From: Pseudomonadota bacterium
Lineage (GTDB): Bacteria > Pseudomonadota > Gammaproteobacteria > Steroidobacterales > Steroidobacteraceae
Length of the DNA: 46,844 nt
Assembly (NCBI GenBank): GCA_023391815.1
Contig: JAEWAF010000127.1
Location: 1-46,844 of the forward strand
Direction: 5' to 3'
Every line of letters begins with the position of its first letter. Positions within the stretch are counted from its first letter, which is position 1. The translations under genes and the position numbers were made by a program. This document shows positions 33,362 to 41,403 of the stretch, one piece after another. The notes below the pieces were generated by a model. It had not been told where the DNA came from. It saw nothing but the letters and a program-made list of their open reading frames with translations, and did no database searches.

Positions 33362-34664
33362 GCTCGGCGAGCAGATCGCGCACCTGAGCCTGCGTGCGCG
33401 TATCGCCGGCACGATGATCGCGCTGCTGGCGGCGGCGGGCCTGATCCTGAGCGGCTGGGCGTATCTGGCCGACGAGCGGTTGAAACGAAACATCACGCTC
33501 GACCTGCTCTCCGAAGAGCTCACCCATTTCGAGCAGCGCCTGCACGCCGATCGCGGCGCTGAGCCGTTGCGCTCGGCGCGCCTGAGTATTTATCGATCGA
33601 GCGATCTCGCCGAGCTGCCCCGACACATCGCGATGCTCAAGCCTGGTGAAATGCATCGCGTGCGCTCGGGCAAACGTCTGCTCGACGTACTGGTCCGCGA
33701 TGGCGATTTCGGCCGCCTCTACATCACCTACGACGTGACCGCCTACGCGACCCAGGAAAAGATCGCCTTGCTGGTGCTGGGGCTCGGCGTGGTCGGTGTC
33801 GTCTTCGTCGCCGGCGCCGCCGCCACTGCAATCTCGCGTCGACTGGTCGAGCCCGTGACCGTGCTCGCCGATCGACTGACTCAGATCGATCCGGGCCAAC
33901 GACACGTGCGCATCGGCGCACAGTTCGCGGGCAACGAGTTGGAGCCCATCGCGCGCTCCATCGATACCTTCATGGAACGACTCGACGGGTTCGTCGAACG
34001 CGAGCAGTCCTTCACCGCCACCGCCAGCCACGAACTGCGCACGCCGCTCGCCGTCATGCGAGGGGCGGTCGAACTGCTCGAAACGCAAACGGTGGGGCGG
34101 CCCGGCGCGGGCAAGGCCATCGCACGCATTCAACGCGCCGTGCGCGAGATGACTGAATTCACCGACGCGCTACTCGCCCTATCGCGCGAGCCCCAGCTGA
34201 TCGCACCGGCCGAAACGACTTGCGATGTCTACGCCGTGCTCGCACGCGTGGTGGAGGACCAGCGCAGTGTCGCACCGGATAAGCACATCGTCGTGGATCT
34301 TCATGGCGGACCGCTTCGAGTGGCGGCTCCGGAGAGCATGGTCGCCATGACCTTGGGCAATCTGGTCCGCAACGCCGTCCAGCACGGCACGGGCATGGAG
34401 ATCCTGTGTCGTTCGCAAGGCCGCGAACTGGTGGTGAGCAATCAGGGCGCCCTGCCCGCCGGACTGCCGCGCGATTTACCGGGCCGCGCCGCGTGGGTCG
34501 CACAGCCTTCGGGTCAGCTGGAAAACATCCCTCCGCGCTTCACATCGCACCCTGGCGGGCACGGCATGGGGCTGTACCTGGTGAGGCGGATCTGCGAGCG
34601 CTATGGCTGGGCGATCCGGCTGGAAAACTCGAGCGGCGGCGTGACCGCCACGCTGAATTTCTGA
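33318..34664 (+). CDS. Sensor histidine kinase (ColS-like)
   Basis: The inner-membrane partner of the regulator just upstream, 448 aa. Membrane helices lie at about 28-48 and 148-170, with a periplasmic sensor of about 100 aa between. HAMP follows, then the dimerisation helix with the phospho-His in ATASHELRTPLAVMRG (about residue 237), the N box NLVRNAVQHG and the G2 box GGHGMGLYLVRRICERYGW. The usual DxGxG (G1) box is VSNQGALP, so the Asp is missing, as in some QseC- and ColS-type kinases. The start MAPAIDFRR lies inside the regulator gene; no other start fits. Confidence 0.9.
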   Translation: MAPAIDFRRNRLVRKLGEQIAHLSLRARIAGTMIALLAAAGLILSGWAYLADERLKRNITLDLLSEELTHFEQRLHADRGAEPLRSARLSIYRSSDLAELPRHIAMLKPGEMHRVRSGKRLLDVLVRDGDFGRLYITYDVTAYATQEKIALLVLGLGVVGVVFVAGAAATAISRRLVEPVTVLADRLTQIDPGQRHVRIGAQFAGNELEPIARSIDTFMERLDGFVEREQSFTATASHELRTPLAVMRGAVELLETQTVGRPGAGKAIARIQRAVREMTEFTDALLALSREPQLIAPAETTCDVYAVLARVVEDQRSVAPDKHIVVDLHGGPLRVAAPESMVAMTLGNLVRNAVQHGTGMEILCRSQGRELVVSNQGALPAGLPRDLPGRAAWVAQPSGQLENIPPRFTSHPGGHGMGLYLVRRICERYGWAIRLENSSGGVTATLNF

Positions 34665-34776
34665 GCGTCGGTCGACACCTCACGTCCCGGCCGCCACCGG
34701 CGCGGTTGTGATAGCATGCCGGCCCCCAAAATACCGGCAACTTTCCACTTACGAACCAGCTCCACGGAGTTCGTCG

Positions 34777-36078
34777 ATGTCGACCGCAGTCAAACTGAAC
34801 GTGCCCCCGCAGGGGCAAAAAATCACCATCCAGAACGGCAAGCTCAGCGTTCCCGACCAGCCCATCGTGCCCTTCATCGAAGGCGACGGCACCGGTCCGG
34901 ACATCTGGCGCGCCTCGGTGCGCGTGCTCGACGCAGCCGTGCAAAAGGCTTATGGCGGCAAGCGCAAGATCCACTGGATGGAGGTGTACGCCGGTCAGAA
35001 GTCGAACGACATGTTCAACACCTGGCTCCCCGATGAGACCGTGCAGGCCTGCCGCGATTACCTGGTGTCCATCAAGGGCCCGCTGACCACCCCGATCGGT
35101 GGCGGCATCCGTTCGTTGAACGTCGCGCTCCGTCAGATGCTGGATCTGTACGTGTGTCTGCGCCCGGTGCGTTGGTTCAAGGGCGTGCCGTCGCCCGTGC
35201 GCTCGCCGGACAAGGTCGACATGACCATCTTCCGCGAAAACACCGAAGACATTTACGCCGGTATCGAATTCGAAGCCGGCTCGCCGGACAGCAAGAAGTT
35301 CCTGGAAGCCTTCAAGGCCGCGTTCCCCAAGCAGTTCGCGAAGATCCGCTTCCCGGAGACTTCGGGCATCGGCATCAAGCCGGTGTCGCAGGAAGGCACC
35401 GAGCGTCTGTTCCGCTCCGCCGTCGAGTACGCGATCGCCAACAAGCGCAAGAGCGTGACGATCGTGCACAAGGGCAACATCATGAAGTTCACGGAAGGCG
35501 CGTTCCGTAACTGGGCGTACGCGCTGGCGGAGAAAGAGTTCGCCGCTCAGACCTACACCTGGGACCAGTGGGAGCGTACCAAGGCCGCCAAGGGCGAGAA
35601 GGCCGCGAACGAAGAGCAGGACGCCGCCAAGAAGGCCGGCAAGATCATCATCAAGGATGCGATCGCGGACATCACTTTGCAGCAGGTGCTGACGCGCCCC
35701 GAAGAGTTCGACGTGATCGCCACCATGAACTTGAACGGCGACTACCTGTCGGACGCGTTGGCCGCGCAGGTCGGCGGCATCGGCATCGCGCCGGGCGGCA
35801 ACATCAACTATGTGACCGGCCACGCGGTGTTCGAAGCGACGCACGGCACGGCGCCGAAATACGCCAACCTGGATAAAGTGAATCCGGGCTCCGTGATTCT
35901 CTCCGGCGAAATGATGCTGCGTTACATGGGCTGGACCGAAGCGGCCGACGCCATCATCAGCGCCATGGACAAGACCATCGGCCAGAAGACGGTCACTTAC
36001 GACTTCGCGCGTCTGATGGAAGGCGCCAAGGAAGTGAAGTGCTCCGAATTCGGCGATGCTCTGATCAAGAATCTGTGA
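34777..36078 (+). CDS. icd: Isocitrate dehydrogenase, NADP-dependent
   Basis: A TCA-cycle enzyme converting isocitrate to 2-oxoglutarate, 433 aa. GGGIRSLNVALRQ carries Ser113, the same number as the AceK-phosphorylated Ser of the E. coli enzyme. Substrate and cofactor segments include FIEGDGTGPDIW, MTIFRENTEDIYAGIE, VTIVHKGNIMKFTEGAF, ATMNLNGDYLSDALAAQVGG and THGTAPKYANLDKVNPGSVIL. A lysine/alanine-rich insert (AAKGEKAANEEQDAAKKAG) sits where the E. coli protein also has a loop. CGGAG lies 7 nt before the ATG. The next gene on the strand is aceK, encoding its regulator. Confidence 0.97.
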   Translation: MSTAVKLNVPPQGQKITIQNGKLSVPDQPIVPFIEGDGTGPDIWRASVRVLDAAVQKAYGGKRKIHWMEVYAGQKSNDMFNTWLPDETVQACRDYLVSIKGPLTTPIGGGIRSLNVALRQMLDLYVCLRPVRWFKGVPSPVRSPDKVDMTIFRENTEDIYAGIEFEAGSPDSKKFLEAFKAAFPKQFAKIRFPETSGIGIKPVSQEGTERLFRSAVEYAIANKRKSVTIVHKGNIMKFTEGAFRNWAYALAEKEFAAQTYTWDQWERTKAAKGEKAANEEQDAAKKAGKIIIKDAIADITLQQVLTRPEEFDVIATMNLNGDYLSDALAAQVGGIGIAPGGNINYVTGHAVFEATHGTAPKYANLDKVNPGSVILSGEMMLRYMGWTEAADAIISAMDKTIGQKTVTYDFARLMEGAKEVKCSEFGDALIKNL

Positions 36079-36085
36079 GCTTCGC

Positions 36086-36152
36086 GCTCCCCTGGCGGGG
36101 AGCACCACTGTTTGCTGGAGGTTTTCCCCTTCGGGGGAAAACCTCCGAGCAA
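36086..36152 (+). terminator. Two hairpins with tetraloops after icd
   Basis: GCTCCCC-TGGC-GGGGAGC (36086-36103) is followed by a perfect 13-bp stem, GGAGGTTTTCCCC (36117-36129) with GGGGAAAACCTCC (36134-36146), capped by TTCG. Flanking TTGCT/AGCAA extends it past one bulged G. UUCG loops are very stable. No T-run follows, so it may block 3' exonucleases or tune icd-aceK read-through rather than end transcription outright. Confidence 0.6.
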
Positions 36153-36286
36153 CTGTTTCAGGCCGGGCAAGGCTTCTCTTACGGAGCAGCGCGCATTGCT
36201 CGACGAGGGCGTCTCATGCCACGCACTTCCAGGTCGCCCGCCCTGTCCCGCCCGCATGACGGCGCGCTAATATCTCAGACATCTTC

Positions 36287-38065
36287 ATGGACCCATTGAA
36301 CATGTCAGCATCAGCAGCTTCCGTTCTTTCCCGCGACGCATTGGTCGACACATGCGCCGGCGCGCTGGTCCAATCCTTCGCCGATTACAACGCGGAATTT
36401 CGTTCCATCACGCGACGCGCGCCTCAGCGCTTCGAAGAGCGCGACTGGCGCGGCAGCCTGCGTGACGCGGTGGAGCGCATCGAGCTCTACGACAAGTGCG
36501 TCAATCGCGCCGTGCACCAGATGCGGGCACGACTCGGCGAAGACGTCACCGAGCGCGCGCTGTGGAGCAGTATCAAACGTCGCTTCACCGAGCTGATCGA
36601 CGCCCTGCCCGACCTCGAATTCGACAAGACCTTCTTCAACTCCGTCACGCGTCGCACGTTCGGCACCATCGGTGTCGATCCCGCGGTGGAGTTCGTCGCG
36701 CTGGATCTCGATCCGATCGCGTCGGTCAATTCGACCATTGAAACAAATGTCTATGTGAACCGCGGCTCGCTCGAACTGCTGTTCGAAGAAGTGCTCGCCG
36801 ACTTCCGTTTTCGCACGCCGTACGTCGACTTCGATCGCAGCGTCCGCACGATCAGCAACGAAGTACGCGCTCAGTGCGAAGTGGATGCCGACGCCTCCAG
36901 GCCGCCGTTGCAGGTGAATCAGATCGAGATCATTCGCACCGTGTTCTTTCAGATGACGCGTGCGTACCTGGTCGGCCGCATCTCCGGCCCAGGCTGGCAG
37001 TTGCCCTTCGTGCTGGCGCTGCAGAACACCGAAAGCGGCGTGCGCATCGATGCAGTGATGATGGACGAAAGCACCGTCAGCATCCTGTTCAGCTTCACCC
37101 GCTCGTACTTCCATGCCGATCTGGCGCACGTCGGCCAGGCCATCGTGTTCCTGAAGAGCATCCTGCCGCGCAAGCCGGTGAGCGAGCTGTACACCGTGCT
37201 CGGCCGCGCCAAGCAGGGCAAGACCGAGCGCTATCGCGAGCTCTTCAAACATCTGCAGAAGAGCGAAGATCAGTTCGTGCACGCGCCGGGCGACAAGGGC
37301 CTGGTGATGATCTGTTTCACGCTGCCCTCGTTCGACGTGGTGTTCAAGATCATCCGCGACCGCTTCGCCTATCCGAAGAACATCCTGCGCGAGGAAGTGC
37401 AGAAGAAATACGAAATGGTGTTCAAGCACGATCGCGCCGGCCGGCTGGTCGACGCGCAGGAATTCAAACGTTTGAAATTCCCGGCGTCCCGTTTCTCCAA
37501 GGAACTGGTCGCCGAGCTGCAGGATGAAGCGGCCAACACCGTGCACTTCGAGGATGGGTACGTGATCATGGATCACGTGTACATCGAGCGTCGCATGACG
37601 CCGCTCAATCTGTACATCCGCAACGCTTCACGGGAAGACGCGGAGAAGGCCGTGCTCGACTACGGCCAGTGCATTCGTGACCTGGCGGTCACCAACATCT
37701 TCGCTGGCGACCTGCTGCTGAAGAACTTCGGCGTCACGCGCCACGCCCGAGTGATCTTCTACGATTACGACGAGCTCTGCGCCGTGACCGACTGCCGTTT
37801 CCGCGACGTCCCGCAATCCCAGTTCGACGAAGACGACATGCGGGCCGAAGCGTGGTTCCACGTCAACGACAACGACGTGTTCCCGGAAACCTTCATGCAG
37901 TTCCTCGGCTTCGATGCGCACCTCAAGGAAGTGTTCCTGAAGGTGCACGGCGAAATCATGACCGCCGACTGGTGGCGCGGCATCCAGCAGCGCCTGCGCG
38001 ACGGCGAAGTGCTCGAAGTCCTGCCCTATCACCGCCACCGCGTGCGGGTGTTCAGCAGTCTCTGA
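36287..38065 (+). CDS. aceK: Isocitrate dehydrogenase kinase/phosphatase
   Basis: A bifunctional enzyme that phosphorylates and dephosphorylates Ser113 of isocitrate dehydrogenase, setting the split between the TCA cycle and the glyoxylate shunt. It is 592 aa, near the 578 of E. coli. The ATP-binding segment is VLGRAKQGKTERYRELFKHL. The catalytic core has MTPLNLYIRNAS, NIFAGDLLLKNFGVTRHARVIFYDYDE and the DVFPETFMQFLGFD tail. Two in-frame ATGs (36287, 36302) are possible, neither with a clear ribosome-binding site. It follows icd by 208 bp; in enterics it instead ends the aceBAK operon, and no aceB or aceA is visible here. Confidence 0.96.
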   Translation: MDPLNMSASAASVLSRDALVDTCAGALVQSFADYNAEFRSITRRAPQRFEERDWRGSLRDAVERIELYDKCVNRAVHQMRARLGEDVTERALWSSIKRRFTELIDALPDLEFDKTFFNSVTRRTFGTIGVDPAVEFVALDLDPIASVNSTIETNVYVNRGSLELLFEEVLADFRFRTPYVDFDRSVRTISNEVRAQCEVDADASRPPLQVNQIEIIRTVFFQMTRAYLVGRISGPGWQLPFVLALQNTESGVRIDAVMMDESTVSILFSFTRSYFHADLAHVGQAIVFLKSILPRKPVSELYTVLGRAKQGKTERYRELFKHLQKSEDQFVHAPGDKGLVMICFTLPSFDVVFKIIRDRFAYPKNILREEVQKKYEMVFKHDRAGRLVDAQEFKRLKFPASRFSKELVAELQDEAANTVHFEDGYVIMDHVYIERRMTPLNLYIRNASREDAEKAVLDYGQCIRDLAVTNIFAGDLLLKNFGVTRHARVIFYDYDELCAVTDCRFRDVPQSQFDEDDMRAEAWFHVNDNDVFPETFMQFLGFDAHLKEVFLKVHGEIMTADWWRGIQQRLRDGEVLEVLPYHRHRVRVFSSL

Positions 38066-38074
38066 GCCGGATGA

Positions 38075-38104
38075 CACGGGTGGCCGCATGCGCAGCCACC
38101 CGTG
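38075..38104. terminator. Bidirectional hairpin between aceK and the outer-membrane protein gene
   Basis: CACGGGTGGC (38075-38084) and GCCACCCGTG (38095-38104) form a perfect 10-bp stem; the loop CGCATGCGCA is itself partly palindromic. It lies between the convergent stops at 38065 and 38112. No T-run follows on either strand. Confidence 0.55.
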
Positions 38105-38111
38105 CACGCTG

Positions 38112-38687
38112 TCAGAACATATATCTGAAGATCAGCCGCGTCTGGGTGCCGTTGGTCTTCTGCTCGGTCTCCAGCGTCGATCGACTGAGGCCATTGCCGA
38201 CCCACGCCGTGGACTCACCCTCGATGTCCAGGAACGTGTAGCTGGCTTCGCCGCCCACCGAAAAGTGGCCGCCGAACAAGTACTCGAACCCGAGCGTCGG
38301 CCCGATGCGATAGCCGTCCTGATCGGTCTTGCTGTGAACGGGCAGACCGAACGAACCCATGTCTACGCTCGTGCTTTGCACGTCGACGTAAGCGGCGCGC
38401 GCACCGAAATAGATATGGGCCGCGTCGGTGACCTGCTTCAGGCCGAACACGCCGACGCCGATTTCCCACTGCTTCGTGTCCGAGCGGTCCTCGCCGAAGG
38501 ACTGCGTGAACGTCTGCTCGCTCGACACATACCGGACGCTCGGCTCGATTCGGAACGATTTGGTGATATTCACCGGGACGTACAGAAAGCCGTCGTCCGA
38601 GCGCGCCGAGATGCCGACCCCGAAGTCGGCGGCCAGCACGCTGCCCGAGCACAGTGCCAGACCGACCGCCACATACAATTTCCGCAT
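38112..38687 (-). CDS. Outer-membrane beta-barrel protein
   Basis: A small barrel of 191 aa. MRKLYVAVGLALCSGSVLAA is a signal peptide. The mature part alternates polar and hydrophobic residues in about eight strands (FLYVPVNITKSFRIEPSVRY, HIYFGARAAYVDV, YRIGPTLGFEYLF, FSVGGEASYTFL) and ends in the outer-membrane signature LIFRYMF. AGAGGAG lies 6 nt before this ATG; a much longer in-frame ORF upstream lacks support. It resembles OmpA-fold or OmpW-size porin-like proteins, but a specific family is not clear. Confidence 0.78.
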   Translation of the reverse strand: MRKLYVAVGLALCSGSVLAADFGVGISARSDDGFLYVPVNITKSFRIEPSVRYVSSEQTFTQSFGEDRSDTKQWEIGVGVFGLKQVTDAAHIYFGARAAYVDVQSTSVDMGSFGLPVHSKTDQDGYRIGPTLGFEYLFGGHFSVGGEASYTFLDIEGESTAWVGNGLSRSTLETEQKTNGTQTRLIFRYMF

Positions 38688-38889
38688 TGAGACTCCTCTG
38701 CTCCATTTTGGAGTGACGAAAGTTTCCGGGATCGCGGCCGGCACGGCTGTGCATACGTCACAATTCGTCCAGTTTCGGCCGTTCCGTGCATGAGATATGC
38801 AATCGGCGCGGCGGGCTGGATGCGCTCGCGCCGCTTCCCTAAGATCGGCGCGATCATTGTTTTCAGACGTTTCAAAGGAATCAAAAAGT

Positions 38890-40260
38890 ATGCAGCGATC
38901 GCTTCTGTCCCGTTCGTCTCTGCTCATGGCCGGCGTCCTCGCCATGCTGAGCTCGGTATCGAGCACGGCGCAGGCGCCCACGCCCGTCAGCAAAGTTGTT
39001 TATATCCACGCGGGCACGCTGCTGGATCGGCCGGACGCCGCGCCCCGCCGCAACTCCACGCTCATCGTGCGCGATGGAAAGATCGAGGCGATCCGCGACG
39101 GCTTCGTTGCACCGGAAGGGGGCGCGAAGCTGGTCGATCTGAGCAAACAGTTCGTGCTGCCCGGCCTGATCGACATGCACGTTCACATCTTCAACGACGA
39201 TAACAAGATGCGCGCCCGCATCGAGCAGAACAACCGCGACGTCGAAGACAACTTCGTGATCGGCATCGACAATGCACGTCGCACGCTGGAAGCCGGCTTC
39301 ACGACGCTGCGCGACCTCGGCTCCGACGTCCACAGCGTCACGGCGCTGCGCGACGCTATCAACAACGGCATGCTGGTCGGCCCGACGCTGTACGTCGCCG
39401 GTCGCAGCATCTCCATCACCAGCGGCCACGGCGATTCGTCCAACAACACCAATCGTGACATCGCCGATATGGTGCACGACCACGCCGATAACACCTGCAA
39501 TGGTGCGGACGATTGTCGTCGCGCCGTGCGTGCGCAGATCTCTCAGGGCGCGGACGTGATCAAGTTCGCGGCCACCGGCGGCGTGAACAGCAACATTGCC
39601 GGCGGCTTGAATCAGCAAATGTTTGCTGACGAGATGAAGGCCATCGTCGATACCGCGCACATGTTCGGCCGCAAGGTCGCCGCGCACGCCCATGGCAACA
39701 ACGGCATCAAGGCGGCGCTCGAAGCCGGCGTCGACTCGATCGAGCACGGCACCTACACCGACGCGACCACCAATGCCTTGTTCAAGAAGCGCGGCGCCTG
39801 GTTCGTCCCGACCATGGTCGCTCCGCATGCCGCTCTGGCGCAGGCTCAAGCCGGTGCCCGTTCCCAGAACACGCTGGTCAAGGCTCAGGAAGCCGTCGCG
39901 AGCCATGCGAAGAACACCGCGGCCGCGATCAAGGACGGTGTGAAGATCGCCTTCGGGACCGACTCGGGCGTGGGCGACCACGCCAAGAACGCCAAGGAGT
40001 TCGCTCTCCTGGTGCAAGCAGGCATGACTCCCGCCGGCGCCATCCGTGCCGCCACGCTCGACGCAGCCACGCTGCTCGGCCAAGAAGCGCGCATCGGCTC
40101 GCTCGCGCCGGGTAAGGACGCGGACATCATCGCCGTCAGCGCCAGCCCGCTCGAAGACGTGACGCGCCTCGAGAACGTCGCCTTCGTGATGCGCCGGGGC
40201 GTCGTGCACAAGCTCGACGGCAAGCGCCAGGCGTTCCCGGAGCAGCTCGCGAGCAACTAA
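38890..40260 (+). CDS. Secreted metal-dependent amidohydrolase (imidazolonepropionase / prolidase-like)
   Basis: A periplasmic TIM-barrel hydrolase of 456 aa with a signal peptide ending near STAQA. Metal ligands: HxH in GLIDMHVHIF, a Lys in VIKFAATGGVNSN that is probably carbamylated, His in KVAAHAHGNNGI and in SIEHGTY, and the Asp in IAFGTDSGVGDH. This arrangement fits the Sgx9260/Xaa-Pro dipeptidase group, some of which release Lys or Arg from dipeptides; the substrate is not certain. AAGGAA lies 8 nt before the ATG. A strong terminator follows. Confidence 0.9.
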   Translation: MQRSLLSRSSLLMAGVLAMLSSVSSTAQAPTPVSKVVYIHAGTLLDRPDAAPRRNSTLIVRDGKIEAIRDGFVAPEGGAKLVDLSKQFVLPGLIDMHVHIFNDDNKMRARIEQNNRDVEDNFVIGIDNARRTLEAGFTTLRDLGSDVHSVTALRDAINNGMLVGPTLYVAGRSISITSGHGDSSNNTNRDIADMVHDHADNTCNGADDCRRAVRAQISQGADVIKFAATGGVNSNIAGGLNQQMFADEMKAIVDTAHMFGRKVAAHAHGNNGIKAALEAGVDSIEHGTYTDATTNALFKKRGAWFVPTMVAPHAALAQAQAGARSQNTLVKAQEAVASHAKNTAAAIKDGVKIAFGTDSGVGDHAKNAKEFALLVQAGMTPAGAIRAATLDAATLLGQEARIGSLAPGKDADIIAVSASPLEDVTRLENVAFVMRRGVVHKLDGKRQAFPEQLASN

Positions 40261-40288
40261 GCGTCGGCCAGAGCTCCTTATCAACAGG

Positions 40289-40319
40289 GCGGCAAGCAAA
40301 GTGCTTGCCGCTTTTTTTT
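40289..40319 (+). terminator. Rho-independent terminator after the amidohydrolase gene
   Basis: GCGGCAAGCA (40289-40298) and TGCTTGCCGC (40302-40311) form a perfect 10-bp stem with a 3-nt loop, followed by eight Ts. It lies 28 nt after the stop and isolates this gene from the LytTR regulator downstream. Confidence 0.93.
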
Positions 40320-40415
40320 GAGCCGCAGAATGGCAACGGCGGCGACCCGATGTCTGCGGCCGGCCTGCTATGCTAATTTCCGGTCAGGGCTCTCTCATCG
40401 GATGGGCGACTCACC

Positions 40416-41258
40416 GTGTCGGCTCGCACTCTTCGTCTGCCGCGTGACGCGGCTTGGCTACTTCGCAGCGACTTCAAGACGGCTTCGATCTGCTGGGGCG
40501 CGTTCATCGCCCTGCTGTCGGGCTACTGCACGGTTTATCAAGTCATCGTCGATGACGTCCCCGCGGACTTCGCGGGCTCGTTCGCCCATGTTTTCAAGAA
40601 CTGGGGCGTGTGGCTGATCAGCACGCCCATCATCTTCGCGGCGCTTCGAAAATACTCCACGAAATGGCACGACCGCGCGGTCGAGTTCGTCGCGCTGGTG
40701 GCGGTGGTGGTGTTTATTTCAGCGGCCGTGCCGGTCGCCATCGATCTGCTGACACACGCGCGCGACGCGGCGACCAGCCTGATGATTTTCCTGCCCCGTT
40801 ATGTCGCGGTCGTTGGCGTCGTGTATCTCGTGTGGCACGTGTTTCTCAGAGAGCGGCGGGCGATCACGGAGTCCGTCGATGTCGCGCCATCGAGCGCGAT
40901 CGAAGCCGCTCCAGCGGCGCCGGAGCCGCCGGCCACCCTGCTCGTCAGCAAGGGCGCCGATCAATGTTTGATCCAGATCAGTCGCATTGAGTGCGTCAGC
41001 GCCGCCGGGAACTATGTCGAGATCGTCGAGCGAGGACAACGGTATCTGATGCGCGCCACGCTCAAGCAGATCGAGGATCTGCTGCCCGCCACCGATTTCA
41101 TTCGCATCCATCGCTCCCACCTGGTGCGCCGGGACGAGATCGAGCGCATCAAGAGCCAACCTTCGGGCAACGGCACCGTGCAACTTCGCGGCGGCCAGGT
41201 CCTGCCGATGAGCAAGAAGCACAAACAAGCGTTACAACGGTACCGCCCAGCGGAATAA
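40416..41258 (+). CDS. Membrane-bound LytTR-type transcriptional regulator
   Basis: A DNA-binding regulator of 280 aa. Four membrane helices (about 24-44, 62-78, 88-110, 121-143) are followed by a Pro/Ala linker (AAPAAPEPPA) and a LytTR domain (about 176-278: IECVSAAGNYVEIVERG, YLMRATLKQIEDLL, FIRIHRSHLVRRDEIERI, LRGGQVLPMSKKH). LytTR domains bind direct repeats about two helical turns apart. Four such repeats lie just after this gene and before the molybdenum hydroxylase genes. The start is a GTG. No histidine kinase is adjacent, so signal input may come through the membrane part. Confidence 0.9.
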   Translation: MSARTLRLPRDAAWLLRSDFKTASICWGAFIALLSGYCTVYQVIVDDVPADFAGSFAHVFKNWGVWLISTPIIFAALRKYSTKWHDRAVEFVALVAVVVFISAAVPVAIDLLTHARDAATSLMIFLPRYVAVVGVVYLVWHVFLRERRAITESVDVAPSSAIEAAPAAPEPPATLLVSKGADQCLIQISRIECVSAAGNYVEIVERGQRYLMRATLKQIEDLLPATDFIRIHRSHLVRRDEIERIKSQPSGNGTVQLRGGQVLPMSKKHKQALQRYRPAE

Positions 41259-41268
41259 CCGGCCGGAC

Positions 41269-41338
41269 GTTCGTCCCGAACAGCCGGCCATTCGTCCCCG
41301 GCCGTCCCCATTCGTCACATCGGTCGCTCCACCGTCAC
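41269..41338 (+). promoter_or_regulatory. Four helically phased direct repeats, candidate LytTR binding array
   Basis: TTCGTCCC, TTCGTCCC, TTCGTCAC and CCGTCAC place the core CGTC(C/A)C at 41272, 41293, 41313 and 41333, spaced 21, 20 and 20 bp, or two helical turns each. The core is close to CCGTTCGTC, the site of AlgR, a LytTR regulator of Pseudomonas. The array starts 14 bp after the LytTR gene stop and ends 66 bp before the molybdenum hydroxylase start. Binding is inferred. Confidence 0.65.
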
Positions 41339-41403
41339 ATTTCACTGGTGGACCTCGGCTCGTGCCGCTGCAATGGTCTCCTGATTCAAGGAGAGCTTCC
41401 GCC

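Noticed and set aside
34540..36108. A 522-codon open frame on the minus strand
   Set aside because: It is the shadow of icd on the opposite strand; icd is unambiguous.
36311..37576. A 421-codon open frame on the minus strand
   Set aside because: It is the shadow of aceK, which has full-length family motifs.
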